Below, piece after piece: positions 1-9,397 of a stretch of DNA of 43,514 nt (position 1 is its first letter; every line of letters begins with the position of its first letter). Under the pieces are notes generated by a model. It saw only the letters and a program-made list of their open reading frames with translations, searched no databases and was not told the origin of the DNA. This DNA comes from UPXZ01 sp964634605 (GTDB taxonomy: Bacteria; Bacteroidota; Bacteroidia; Bacteroidales; Paludibacteraceae). The position numbers were made by a program, and so were the translations under genes. Location: contig CAZWLJ010000028.1 of NCBI GenBank assembly GCA_964634605.1, positions 1-43,514 of the forward strand, in the 5' to 3' direction.

Positions 1-59
1 GGGTAAATATACATATTTTTCGAAGAAAAGGTACATTTATAACTGAAATTTTAAAGGGA

Positions 60-86
60 AACTGCCGGTATTTTCAGCCGGCAGTT
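60..86 (-). terminator. Probable intrinsic terminator of the amidase gene
   Basis: A 9-bp perfect inverted repeat (60-68 paired with 78-86) with a 9-nt loop lies about 30 nt beyond the amidase stop codon. On the minus strand the stem is followed by CCC and then a short T/A-rich run, so the U tract is imperfect. Nothing else is recognised between 1 and 118. Confidence 0.55.
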
Positions 87-118
87 CCTGACTATCAGTG
101 GTGAATTCTTTATCCGGA

Positions 119-3100
119 TTATTTTTTAATGATTCGTCCTGTATATGTATCTTTACCAGTATTTACCCGTAGAATGTAGATTCCGGATTTAAAATCAGAA
201 AATTCAATTTCCTTCTGCCATCCCCTGCCCTCTGTTTGAATGAGCAGTTTACCGCTTACATCGTATATGCTGATGGTTTTAAGTGGTTGTGCCGCTGACT
301 GAACAGTCAATTTATCCGTTACCGGATTGGGGAAAAAGCGGATTGAATTATTTTGACTGTGGTTGCCGGCTATTTCCGTACTTCCAACAATAATTTTTAC
401 CGATGAAGGCGCCGGTGTCCGGAATACATTGTCGGCTTTGGGCAATGACCATACGCCCAGTCGTTCTGATGAATTGGAAATTACATAGACGTTTCCGGCA
501 CGGTCGAATGACAAACCTGCCGTATTGGTTCCCATGGCCGGTTTGATAGAATAGAGTAACGTAAGTGACGGAATACCTCCGGTGAATGTAATTTGAAAAA
601 TTTTCACTTCGTCCCGGCATCCCATAGCCAGCCGGTCGCCTTCGTAGTTCACAGCCATTCCACCGGTATAGGAATTACCAATCAGCGTTGGTGTTCTGCC
701 CGAATTAAAATCAACCAAACCCGATGTATTTACATGGATAAGTGAGGGTATGCCTGCAGCATCGGTATCACGGTACTGAGATATCCACCATCCTCCCTGA
801 CCATCGGGAGAAATGCAGGAATTGTAATTCTGCTGCAGGTTGCCGTTAGCAGCATCGTTGTAAACCACAGCACTCGGAGCAGCATCCCATGGAACATCCA
901 GTGTTCCAATGTTGTACTGAAGTAGGTTTCCGGGATTTGTAGCCACGCCGTCAATATAGTCCTGATCGAAAGTAAATAATTTTGTATTTGCTCCGGTTCC
1001 AGTTACCCAGCAATGGGAGATGGAACCAAATATATTTACACCCGTAGTTTTGTTTTTGGACAGTCCGGTTGATTCCATATTTACATCCGGAGTAAATACC
1101 GGTTTGAATGTTCCGCCCGGATTTGCCGGATCCATAATCCATACTCCGGGATGGGTATTGCTAAAGTCGGTCAGATATACTTTTCCGTCGGGTGCTACAG
1201 TCAGTCGCATCGGACTGCTGGCAGCGCCCCAGGTGACATTGCCGGCATAACTGTCATTGCCCTGAGCTGTCACATCCTGCAGAGCGGAATTGAGAATATA
1301 AATACCATCTTTCGTTGTCCGTGTACCTGTTGCAACCGTTCCTGAAACTGTTTCCGAAGCATAAATCCTTCCAAAATACGGACTTTCTGTTGAATTATCC
1401 ACGGCAACTCCCCGTGGAGAATAAAACTGCAATGGTACGGAACCATTGTCGGAAACTTTATACGGGCGGTCAACGCCAGCGGCATTTACGGTGATATCCC
1501 AGCTGTAGGTTCCATCCGGAATGCCTGTGGTAATCAGATCAACGGTTTGAATACCTTTAGCGAGTGATCCCAGCGGATGTGTATGAATCACGTTGGTGCC
1601 ATCGAGCAGTGTTATTGCACCGCTTTCGATGTTATCGTTGAGTGTGAAGGTAATTCTGTAACCGCTGTCAATGATTTCAGCTTTCAGTTCCGAAGCATAA
1701 ACGGCGGCTTTGGGTACCGAAAGGGTTTTGAATCGTGCTGCTCCCTCTTTTTCGGCCATAATAATCAACTCGATATCATATCCCGTCACTTTAGCTGCAG
1801 CGGCCATAAAGGGCGAAACAGTTGTACCTAATCCACCGTTTGGCAGAAATTCTGATATTTTCTTTGCCTGGCTGAGACCTTCCGTTATATCGAATAATAC
1901 CACTCCGACAGAAGAACCATCGGCGTTGCAGTTTGGCGCAGCCATATACAGTCGTTTGGCATGGCGAAAGAAATAATTTCCTCCGGCTGCAGGCTGAATC
2001 ACATAGCCGCCCTGTTCGGCAAATGTCTTTTGGAGCGTAACCGGCGAATCGTCGGCAGCATTCCAGTTGAAACTATACTCGGCAGGCAATGCACTTGCAC
2101 GGTCGATGATGATATAAGATGTGGAATCAGGTGAAATAGTGAAGCTGAGCCTGTCGCTGAGCTGGTTTCCGGTGACTGCAGGTACTTTCATGTATTTTGA
2201 ACTCACTACCATGCTGTCTTCCACGTGATAAGCCACAATTTTCAGTGAATTATCGGCTGCATCAACCGATGAAGCATACACGCTTCCATTCCAGAATGCA
2301 CCGGTAACAGCAAAGGTTTCGCCCACCACGGCCGAAGGCATATTGCCCTGAAGCTGAGTACGGAAATAAAGCGACGGAGCGCTTCCGTCGGAATCCCACG
2401 AATATACCCTGAAATAGTTATCTCCGGTTTCAGGATTTGCAAGTGTGACTTTGTTGCACGCGAGCAAATGCCCGTTGGAAGTAAACTGAATGTCGCTCAG
2501 TATTTCGCTGCCTCCTTCTATTCCGGACAGGTTCATTTCGCCGGTCTGCAGGAAGGTAACTGCATTTACAATCAGAATTTTTGGTTCCGATGTAAGCACA
2601 TACAGCTTATCGTTGCGGAAGAGTACTTTTTTTATTGATGCTCCGTTGAGCCAGCCGGGATTGGTCTGTATCAATGACTGGAAATTGTACTGGTTCATGG
2701 GGATAACACCTGCGGCCTGTACAGGTTCGGGATAATCTGGAGGAACAATCTTATACAGCGGCAAATCCGGATTATACATCATCAATTTTGCATACGTGGT
2801 ATTGGCAGCAGTTACCTGTACAGTGGTGTCTTTGGTGTTGTGGCTGGCAGCCGTAAATCTGAGTTTGTAGGTACCCGGCGTCAGATTGAAAAATGCATAA
2901 ACGCCGTTGTAATTATTATCTACGGTATAGCTGTTGAGTGAATCGCCTGCAGCATTCATCAGTTTCACTTTCGCTCCGTTCAGGGGGAGCCATTCGTCGG
3001 TGGTTCCGGCTTTATAGATGAACCTCGGATCGTTTACCCGCTGGTCGGTACCTTTTACCCATCCGGCTATTGTTCCACCGGCAGGCATAGAGGCTCCGAA

Positions 3101-3799
3101 ATAACTGCAGTAAAATTTATAAAAACGGTCGGCTTCCAGTTTTCTGTACTCATCGTTGAGCAGACGGTGTGTTTCGGGTTTGTAATCGTGAAACGAACCT
3201 TCAGAAAGAAATCCCGGAACAGTAAGCGGGCGAAGCACTCCCAGTCCGGATGTGTTGTTATAAAACGAAAAATCACCGCGAATATTTGTTGAAGTAGTGT
3301 AATGGCTCCACCACGTTAGCTGATTTTCCATCAGGAATGGCCAGGCAGCCGTTGCCTGTATTTTACTTTCAGGTACTGTAGGATCTGTATCGTATCCGTG
3401 AAAAAGGAAAAGCAGGTAATTCGTACCGGCATTACTGCCCAGTGCATTGCTGTGGATGGACAGAAAAGCATCCACATTGTTGGCGTTGGCTTCTTCAGCT
3501 ATTTCAGACAATGAACGGTCATCTTCATCGCGGTTTTGGGTGCGCGACATATAAACGGTGGCACCTGCTGCCACGAGCCTGTCTCTCAAAGCAAGTGCTT
3601 TGCGCAGGTTACTCCACGATTCCCAGAATCCGAGCGTATCGCCTAAGGCATAAGGAATTGTTTCGAGGTTGCGGTCGTTGGCTCCGTCGTATCCTCCGTG
3701 ACCGGGATTGATGTAAATTTTCACATCTGTGAAACCGGCAGCATGCAGTGCAGTCAACTGAATAACGAAAGCTGCAAAAAGAATCCATATTTTTTTCAT
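119..3799 (-). CDS. T9SS-exported N-acetylmuramoyl-L-alanine amidase with beta-propeller region
   Basis: Zn-dependent amidase (Amidase_3 family) that would cleave the bond between MurNAc and the stem peptide of peptidoglycan. Residues 1-21 are a Sec signal peptide. Residues 26-230 hold the catalytic domain: NPGHGG (H34), E60, SIHSNA (H116) and the catalytic Glu in PGFLSEGSFHD (E200). A carboxypeptidase-regulatory-like beta-sandwich follows (about 243-345). A long region to about residue 1140 contains two propeller-like segments, the second resembling NHL/SMP-30 repeats. The C-terminus is a type A T9SS sorting domain, beginning FFPNPVTDKLTV and ending in GRIIKK. At 1226 aa it is several times larger than typical Amidase_3 enzymes. 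It lies 15 nt after the TolB-like gene and is probably co-transcribed with it. Export by T9SS would place it on the surface or outside the cell rather than in the periplasm, so its substrate may be foreign or shed peptidoglycan (inference). Confidence 0.88.
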   Translation of the reverse strand: MKKIWILFAAFVIQLTALHAAGFTDVKIYINPGHGGYDGANDRNLETIPYALGDTLGFWESWSNLRKALALRDRLVAAGATVYMSRTQNRDEDDRSLSEIAEEANANNVDAFLSIHSNALGSNAGTNYLLFLFHGYDTDPTVPESKIQATAAWPFLMENQLTWWSHYTTSTNIRGDFSFYNNTSGLGVLRPLTVPGFLSEGSFHDYKPETHRLLNDEYRKLEADRFYKFYCSYFGASMPAGGTIAGWVKGTDQRVNDPRFIYKAGTTDEWLPLNGAKVKLMNAAGDSLNSYTVDNNYNGVYAFFNLTPGTYKLRFTAASHNTKDTTVQVTAANTTYAKLMMYNPDLPLYKIVPPDYPEPVQAAGVIPMNQYNFQSLIQTNPGWLNGASIKKVLFRNDKLYVLTSEPKILIVNAVTFLQTGEMNLSGIEGGSEILSDIQFTSNGHLLACNKVTLANPETGDNYFRVYSWDSDGSAPSLYFRTQLQGNMPSAVVGETFAVTGAFWNGSVYASSVDAADNSLKIVAYHVEDSMVVSSKYMKVPAVTGNQLSDRLSFTISPDSTSYIIIDRASALPAEYSFNWNAADDSPVTLQKTFAEQGGYVIQPAAGGNYFFRHAKRLYMAAPNCNADGSSVGVVLFDITEGLSQAKKISEFLPNGGLGTTVSPFMAAAAKVTGYDIELIIMAEKEGAARFKTLSVPKAAVYASELKAEIIDSGYRITFTLNDNIESGAITLLDGTNVIHTHPLGSLAKGIQTVDLITTGIPDGTYSWDITVNAAGVDRPYKVSDNGSVPLQFYSPRGVAVDNSTESPYFGRIYASETVSGTVATGTRTTKDGIYILNSALQDVTAQGNDSYAGNVTWGAASSPMRLTVAPDGKVYLTDFSNTHPGVWIMDPANPGGTFKPVFTPDVNMESTGLSKNKTTGVNIFGSISHCWVTGTGANTKLFTFDQDYIDGVATNPGNLLQYNIGTLDVPWDAAPSAVVYNDAANGNLQQNYNSCISPDGQGGWWISQYRDTDAAGIPSLIHVNTSGLVDFNSGRTPTLIGNSYTGGMAVNYEGDRLAMGCRDEVKIFQITFTGGIPSLTLLYSIKPAMGTNTAGLSFDRAGNVYVISNSSERLGVWSLPKADNVFRTPAPSSVKIIVGSTEIAGNHSQNNSIRFFPNPVTDKLTVQSAAQPLKTISIYDVSGKLLIQTEGRGWQKEIEFSDFKSGIYILRVNTGKDTYTGRIIKK

Positions 3800-3814
3800 T
3801 CGTTGGTTCCTCCG

Positions 3815-4714
3815 TTATTTAAGTTCTACATTCATCAGAAATATTTCTCCTTTGTCCGTACAGAATGCAATTTTGCTTCCGTCTACCGAAGCTGACGGAT
3901 ACATGGCATGGATATTCAAAGGTGTTTGCAGGTTTTTACGGAATTTTCCGTCGGCAGAGGCAATTACGAGTTCGGAAGAAATCAGTTTTTCACCGTCGTC
4001 CTTATCATCCATTCCCACCACATACCTGTTGCCTGCCCAGGATGGAGCGTTGAGTTTACCGAGCGAAACCGGGTTTTTTCCGGCAATTGAGCATACAAAC
4101 GTGCCTTTACCGGCAACGGTATAAACGATATTTTTCCTGTCGGGCGAAATGGAGGGCCAGATGTAGCTTGCCTCTTTTCCGTTTGGTGTGATTTCTTTAC
4201 GCTCCCCGTTGGTATAAAGCACCATTTTACGATCTTCGATGGTTATAACCTGCTGTACGGTTGTTTTCACAGGAGCTTTTACCATTTTTGCACCTTTCAC
4301 ATAAGCAGGTTTCGAGTTTATAAATTCGCCTGTAACGGGCTCGCGGGTGGCACTTACAAGTATCTTTTTCCCTCCCGACTGAATATCCTGATACACCAGT
4401 GAATTGTACTTTCGGTTTTGTACCAGACTGATTTTTTTATACAAAACAGACTTGCCGTCGTCGCTTATCTGAACTCCGTAACCTGCACCGGGATCTTCGT
4501 TTAAAGTTTTGAGGATTTTACTTTCAGGCAAATACTGATACAATCCGCTGTAATTTCCCTTTGTCAACAGAATAAACTGATTATCGGGGCTTATTTTGGG
4601 ATAAAAATATCCTCCCGGGTCCGTTGTTTTGATCTTTTCGATTGAGAGTACGTTGACTTGCTGAGCAAAACAAGTCTGAGCAAGTACGAGAAAGAATAGC
4701 AGTAGTTTTTTCAT
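3815..4714 (-). CDS. TolB-like PD40 beta-propeller secreted protein
   Basis: A 299-aa protein with a signal peptide (residues 1-17, ending CFAQ) and repeated blades of the WD40-like PD40/TolB type. Typical blade cores are seen at YFYPKISPDNQFILLT, GYGVQISDDGKSVLYK, YIWPSISPDRKNIVYT and MYPSASVDGSKIAFCT. These are Asp-containing turns in which a sequence is read as S-P/V-D-x-x-x-I. TolB itself is longer and has an N-terminal domain that is missing here, so this is not TolB proper. No enzymatic residues are recognised. It is the first gene of a two-gene minus-strand operon with the amidase; the propeller may be a binding partner or scaffold for the propeller-bearing amidase (inference). Confidence 0.7.
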   Translation of the reverse strand: MKKLLLFFLVLAQTCFAQQVNVLSIEKIKTTDPGGYFYPKISPDNQFILLTKGNYSGLYQYLPESKILKTLNEDPGAGYGVQISDDGKSVLYKKISLVQNRKYNSLVYQDIQSGGKKILVSATREPVTGEFINSKPAYVKGAKMVKAPVKTTVQQVITIEDRKMVLYTNGERKEITPNGKEASYIWPSISPDRKNIVYTVAGKGTFVCSIAGKNPVSLGKLNAPSWAGNRYVVGMDDKDDGEKLISSELVIASADGKFRKNLQTPLNIHAMYPSASVDGSKIAFCTDKGEIFLMNVELK

Positions 4715-5205
4715 GTGTTTATATTTTATTTTTTATTAAGGACACATTGAACACGTCATCATTCATTCTCTTGTTTGTCAAGAGCAACTTTACATGGCTG
4801 TTTCATTTGTTTATTTTTAATTTTCAAACAGTTATCAAATATAAAATGTAAAAAAATGATGTAACACGAAAAGTTATGATTTACAAAACTATAAATAATT
4901 ATTCAAAAATCATTTTTTTTAAGGTTATAATTTCACACTGGATTTTCCCTCATTTTGAAAAGAATTTCAGCTGATTGCATTTCATTAAAATGTATAATGA
5001 CTTGTTTTACAATCCGCGTGAATGTAAAACTAATCTGATTTTCAAAAACTATTATGGGTTCAGAAATGTTTTTATGTTGTGTATGTGCGAATTATAATTC
5101 GTTCTTATGAACTTGTTACAGCATACTATACCGTAAATTTCATTAACAAAGTCATTTCATTATCTTTTATCACATGGTCAACTTTCGGACTGCTGAAGAT
5201 AAAAA
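4715..5205. other. Divergent intergenic region
   Basis: AT-rich spacer between the leftward amidase operon and the rightward hybrid regulator. Apart from the -7 box at 4836-4843, a TATCTTTT at 5161-5168 is one base off the -7 consensus and could serve the regulator. No open reading frame or strong hairpin is seen. Confidence 0.6.
4836..4843 (-). promoter_or_regulatory. Candidate -7 box for the TolB-like/amidase operon
   Basis: On the minus strand these bases read TATATTTG, a perfect match to the Bacteroidetes TAnnTTTG box. The transcript would start near 4829, giving a leader of roughly 115 nt. No clear TTTG -33 element is found at the usual 19-21 bp spacing. Confidence 0.4.
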
Positions 5206-7365
5206 ATGAATACATTTCTGCAATCAATCGATGAGTGGCAAAGCCGGAAATTATCTTTTCCGGGGATTGACGAAAACACCCTGACCATCAAGAAAAATAT
5301 CTGGCTAAGCGCTTTCGCGTCAACATTTTCCATTTCAGGAATGACTTTACTTGCTTTACTTGTTGGTCTGCCTACTATTGTGGAATATGGACTGGTTCTC
5401 ATCGCCATGTCGCTTCCCGTAATTATTGGATTGCCCTATACAAAGCGAAAATATCACAGGCTGCTGTTTACCGTTCAGTTGTCCTTCATTGTGGTCACCT
5501 GTTACTTCATGATCCGGCTTGGAGGATTGTTGTATTCCGGCGGATTATTGCTGACGGGATTTTCCATCCTGTTTATGTCCATTAATCTGCAAAACCCCAG
5601 AATTACCCTCTTGCTGTTTATTGTTTATATTCTCACCTTAATCTTCACAGTACTTTTAGAGCCCCGGCTGACGCGGGCACCCGAAATGACTGATGCCAAA
5701 AATAAATTATTCTTTATTGTTAATCTCACCTGGCAAGCCGGTTATACGTTGCTTATCATCATCAACAATATAAACCAGAAAAAACTTCTCTGGGAGCTGA
5801 AACAAGCCGAAGCCACCCGACTCAGGGAACTGGATGAAACCAAAACCAAACTGCTGACCAATATCACCCACGAGTTTCGCACACCGCTGACCATTATCCT
5901 GGGAATGGCAAAACTCATAAAAGAAAAACCGGAAGAATGGCTGAAAAAAGGAACGGAAAAAATTACCCGAAACGGGCTTGCATTGCTTCATCTGGTCAAT
6001 GATATGCTCGATCTGGCCAGGCTGGAAGCCGGCGCGATGCCTGTAAACTGCCTGCAACAAGATATCATCAGCCAACTGAGGTATCTGACAGGGTCGTTCA
6101 GTTCCATTGCCATGGTAAAAAACATCGGGTTGAGGTTTAAACCCCATACCGGAGAATTTATCATGGATTTTGATGCGGATAAACTGATGCAGATCGTTTC
6201 AAATCTTCTATCAAATGCATTAAAATTTACTCCTGAAAACGGTATCGTAGAACTTTCAACTGAAAATGACCCAAACAATCATTCATTTTCAATCCTGGTA
6301 AAAGATAACGGACCCGGAATACCTGCAGAACATCTGCCTCTGATTTTCGACCGGTTTTACCGCATCGAAAACCCGCAGCTACAATCTCAAAGCGGCTCCG
6401 GTTTAGGACTGGCGCTGACACGCGAATTAATAAAACTGATGAACGGATCTGTCCGCGCAGAGAGCGAACCGGGCGTTGGAACTCAGTTCATCATCTCGCT
6501 TCCCGTCACAAATACTGCACCGCTGAAAGAAATAACATCAGAAAGTGAATTTGCCGGCAATCCGGATGAACCGGCAAGGAAACTGGCAGGCATACCTATT
6601 CATGAAAATGAGAACTCGCCCGTTTTGCTGATTGTGGAAGACAACAAGGATCTGACAGAATATTTAGAAGAAACTCTCACTGCTGACTATCGGGTTTTAT
6701 TAGCTGAAAACGGAAAATCGGGTTTGGAAAAGGCTGTTGAAATAATCCCTGACATTATTATCAGTGATGTAATGATGCCGGTAATGGACGGCATAGCCAT
6801 GCTCGAAGCTTTAAAAAAAGACATTCGCACCAGTCATATTCCGGTAATTATGCTCACTGCCAAAGCCGATATAACTTCCAAACTTACGGGACTGGAGAAA
6901 GGCGCCGAAGAATACCTGGCGAAACCGTTCAACGAAAAAGAGCTTCGCATCCGGCTCAGAAACTTGATTGACATGCGTGAGCGAATGCAGCAGCACTTCG
7001 CTTCCATGAATCCTGACCAAAGGCACCTGCAGGACAAATCGCTGCTGATTGAAAATGAATTTATCCTCAAAGTCAGGTCACACATGGAAGAAAATATAGC
7101 CAGTGAAGAATTTGGCATCCAACATTTATGTCATTCCGTAGCCATGAGCCGCGCACAATTGTACCGGAAATTCAAAGCACTGACCGGTAAATCCGTGTTT
7201 GAATACCTGCGCATTCTGAGGCTTCACCGGGCAAAAGAACTGCTTCTCACCTCCGGTCTGAACGTGACACAGGTTTGTTTCGATGTAGGATTTAATAATC
7301 TCTCCCACTTTAGCCGCATTTTCACCGAAGAATTTGGCAAAAAACCCAGCGATTTCAGAAAATAA
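5206..7365 (+). CDS. Membrane hybrid two-component regulator (HK-receiver-AraC)
   Basis: A single 719-aa protein combining sensor and transcription factor. About six membrane segments span residues 38-185, with only short connecting loops and no large periplasmic sensor domain. HisKA follows with the phospho-acceptor H222 in NITHEFRTPL. HATPase_c shows an N box around 333-337 (NLLSN), G1 DNGPGI (367-372) and G2 GSGLGLA (397-403). A receiver domain spans about 472-590, with VEDN, phospho-acceptor D521 in SDVMMPVMDG and K573 in AKPF. An AraC-type HTH lies at about 620-719 and ends in the usual KKPSDFRK. All key catalytic residues are present. Unlike classical HTCS proteins it lacks the Reg_prop/Y_Y_Y periplasmic propellers, so it probably senses a membrane or cytoplasmic signal. 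Target genes cannot be read from the sequence; the downstream lipoprotein at 7689 is a candidate. Confidence 0.93.
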   Translation: MNTFLQSIDEWQSRKLSFPGIDENTLTIKKNIWLSAFASTFSISGMTLLALLVGLPTIVEYGLVLIAMSLPVIIGLPYTKRKYHRLLFTVQLSFIVVTCYFMIRLGGLLYSGGLLLTGFSILFMSINLQNPRITLLLFIVYILTLIFTVLLEPRLTRAPEMTDAKNKLFFIVNLTWQAGYTLLIIINNINQKKLLWELKQAEATRLRELDETKTKLLTNITHEFRTPLTIILGMAKLIKEKPEEWLKKGTEKITRNGLALLHLVNDMLDLARLEAGAMPVNCLQQDIISQLRYLTGSFSSIAMVKNIGLRFKPHTGEFIMDFDADKLMQIVSNLLSNALKFTPENGIVELSTENDPNNHSFSILVKDNGPGIPAEHLPLIFDRFYRIENPQLQSQSGSGLGLALTRELIKLMNGSVRAESEPGVGTQFIISLPVTNTAPLKEITSESEFAGNPDEPARKLAGIPIHENENSPVLLIVEDNKDLTEYLEETLTADYRVLLAENGKSGLEKAVEIIPDIIISDVMMPVMDGIAMLEALKKDIRTSHIPVIMLTAKADITSKLTGLEKGAEEYLAKPFNEKELRIRLRNLIDMRERMQQHFASMNPDQRHLQDKSLLIENEFILKVRSHMEENIASEEFGIQHLCHSVAMSRAQLYRKFKALTGKSVFEYLRILRLHRAKELLLTSGLNVTQVCFDVGFNNLSHFSRIFTEEFGKKPSDFRK

Positions 7366-7688
7366 CACTTCATTCTCCGCTTTGATACTCACAGAAAACA
7401 AGTTGAGACGTTGAGAAAACTCCCTTTATCAAACAGGTAATAAATTTGTTATGTAAAAATACGTGTACGAATTTGTTCCCCGGAATTATTGAAAATGAAA
7501 TTAAATTCTTTCAATAGGCTGCAACTGCTATTCTGCTTAATAACAGGAATTTAACCTAAAATAAAAACCGGCAACGATGGCTAAGTAACAACCAGATGAC
7601 ACATGATTCTGGAAATTAGGAATACCGCTGGTTATAGTGAAAAATCTGTTCAATATTATTTTCTTTCACTTTATAAAAATATCTGACT
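7366..7688 (+). other. Intergenic region, no gene seen
   Basis: AT-rich spacer after the hybrid regulator. It contains a weak 7-bp inverted repeat (ATTGAAA near 7490 with TTTCAAT near 7510). No convincing promoter box, terminator or reading frame was found. Confidence 0.5.
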
Positions 7689-8276
7689 ATGAAAACGCTG
7701 TTAAAACTTACAGGATTATTTATATTTTTATTTGCCGGATGTACGTTGGATCAGGGTATGGATGAACTGAATGCCCCGGCATTAATAAAATCGAAAGATC
7801 AGGTTACACTTCAGGTTCAGGAACCTAAAACAGTTACCCTGCCCTGGAAATGTGAATTTGCCTGCGATCGTGACACGACTATGGCACCCTATTTATGCAA
7901 TCCGGCACAAGCAAACATCTACATAGGAGGCGGAGGCTGGGTTAAAGGAAATGCCACTCATATTGGTAAAGTAAATCAGGCAGAAAGCCACTGGATTACA
8001 ACTGCATGTAACTTCAATCCCGTACTGATGCAAATAACCAGTTCACACGCCGGAAAAATCACCGGTGCCAACGGCGACTATTTCTTCTATTACGGAACGA
8101 CAGTTACCCAATTACCTGCCGGTACTTTTGAGGGAGATATTGTAATTGATGGCGGTACCGGAAAATTTGAAGGAGCTACCGGCAATGTACACATGATTGG
8201 TGCAGCTGATTTGACTAACGGAGCCATGAGCTGGACGGGTACAGGTACAATAACATTGGTAGTTGGAAAAAGATAA
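7689..8276 (+). CDS. Small predicted lipoprotein with Gly-rich beta domain
   Basis: A 195-aa protein with a lipoprotein signal: a basic N-terminus, a hydrophobic core and lipobox LFAGC (C18). After a linker the mature part is mostly beta-strand. Four further cysteines (in KCEFACD, PYLCNP and TACNF) could form disulfides. The C-terminal half holds FEGDIVIDGGTGKFEGATG and then a TGTGTITL strand. This GTGxFxGATG pattern is seen in many secreted beta-barrel-like proteins of unknown function. No catalytic motif is recognised. It stands alone, with its own terminator downstream and the hybrid regulator upstream in the same direction, so control by that regulator is possible but unproven. Confidence 0.7.
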   Translation: MKTLLKLTGLFIFLFAGCTLDQGMDELNAPALIKSKDQVTLQVQEPKTVTLPWKCEFACDRDTTMAPYLCNPAQANIYIGGGGWVKGNATHIGKVNQAESHWITTACNFNPVLMQITSSHAGKITGANGDYFFYYGTTVTQLPAGTFEGDIVIDGGTGKFEGATGNVHMIGAADLTNGAMSWTGTGTITLVVGKR

Positions 8277-8342
8277 TCAAAGTGATTTGGCTCCTGCACT
8301 TCTCTGTTGTTATTTAATTATACATTGACAAACGAGAAATAT

Positions 8343-8370
8343 AAAACCGGTTTTTTAAAAGCCGGTTTTT
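8343..8370 (+). terminator. Intrinsic terminator after the lipoprotein gene
   Basis: An 8-bp stem (AAAACCGG at 8343-8350 with CCGGTTTT at 8362-8369) is followed by a T run, about 65 nt after the stop codon. Confidence 0.8.
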
Positions 8371-8755
8371 AATAATTTTATGTAAAAAGTATATTATTTC
8401 CGTAATGATATCATTTCCTGTCCAATCATCATACTTTTTCTATCAGCTCATCCTTCCCGAAAAGATATTTTTTCACTATTTTTGCCGAACAGTACCCGGA
8501 TGATAAAGATGAATGCTCATATTCCCATGAAGCCGGGCATGGAGTGTGAGATAAATATCGTTTGAGGCGCTAATGCCTTTGTAAAGAGGTAAAAAAGGGA
8601 GATTACTGACTTCAATGTAAAAAATCAGGATGAACATTCCGAAAAACCATTTGAAGCGTTGCCTGGGAAAACCGGATGTTTTATGACCTGAAAATCGGAG
8701 CTGGTTGCAGGTTCAGCTCAGAACTTTTAAAAAATAATTTTCAAATTTATCTGCC
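8371..8755 (+). other. Intergenic region with one possible -7 box
   Basis: TATTTTTG at 8477-8484 matches the Bacteroidetes -7 consensus, but it lies about 270 nt upstream of the SRAP gene and has no clear -33 element. A second, weaker box (TAATTTTC near 8735) is much closer to that start. Short frames here show no recognisable protein. Confidence 0.4.
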
Positions 8756-9373
8756 ATGTGTTTTTTCTATTCCATCAATAAAAGTGCAAAGGCACTGGAG
8801 AAAAGGTTTGTGGCCGAAGTGGCAAACAAACAGCAGAACATATTTTTTGATGCTCCGAAAGATGTTTACAACGGTTTTACACATCCTTCAATGCCTGTGA
8901 TAACCAATAGCGAACCCTCCAGAATTCAGTTTTATGAATGGGGATTGATTCCTTCATGGGCTAAAGACCGCAAGTTTCAGGACAATACGCTGAATGCTCG
9001 CATCGAGAGCCTGCGTGAAAAACCCTCGTTCAAAAATATCCTGGGCAACCGGTGCCTGATTCCTGCAGATGGTTTTTTTGAATGGCAGTGGGTTGACCCG
9101 AAAGGAACCAAAAAAGTCAAATACCTTCTGGAAATCCTTGAAAGTCCTGTTTTTGCCTTTGCCGGGCTATGGAGTCAGTGGGTCGATCCGGCAACTGGTG
9201 TAGTTGTGCCTACTTTCACCATCATTACCACCGAAGCCAACGAACTGATGGCGCTTATTCACAACTCGAGCAAACGTATGCCCGTGATTCTGAATCCGAA
9301 CCATGAAAGGTTATGGCTTGAAAAAGGAGAAATAAGTTTATGGAACGATTATCTGAAAGCTACTGCTGTATGA
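8756..9373 (+). CDS. yedK: SRAP domain protein (YedK/HMCES family)
   Basis: A 205-aa SOS-response-associated-peptidase-family protein. Members bind abasic sites in single-stranded DNA and form a protective thiazolidine DNA-protein crosslink through Cys2. The start is fixed by that residue: the ATG is followed directly by TGT, so C2 becomes N-terminal after Met removal. Other active-site residues are visible: N80 and R82 in LNARIES, E109 in PADGFFEW and H169 in IHNSSKRMP. Length and order agree with the family. It is followed 24 nt later by a convergent gene (FMN_bind) and seems to be transcribed alone. No SOS operator was recognised. Confidence 0.93.
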   Translation: MCFFYSINKSAKALEKRFVAEVANKQQNIFFDAPKDVYNGFTHPSMPVITNSEPSRIQFYEWGLIPSWAKDRKFQDNTLNARIESLREKPSFKNILGNRCLIPADGFFEWQWVDPKGTKKVKYLLEILESPVFAFAGLWSQWVDPATGVVVPTFTIITTEANELMALIHNSSKRMPVILNPNHERLWLEKGEISLWNDYLKATAV

Positions 9374-9397
9374 CGAGTCTGTTCAGGAATAAATCTT

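Noticed and set aside
8510..8565. Mini-ORF of about 21 codons upstream of the SRAP gene
   Set aside because: Too short to judge; no attenuator structure or conserved pattern supports it as a leader peptide.
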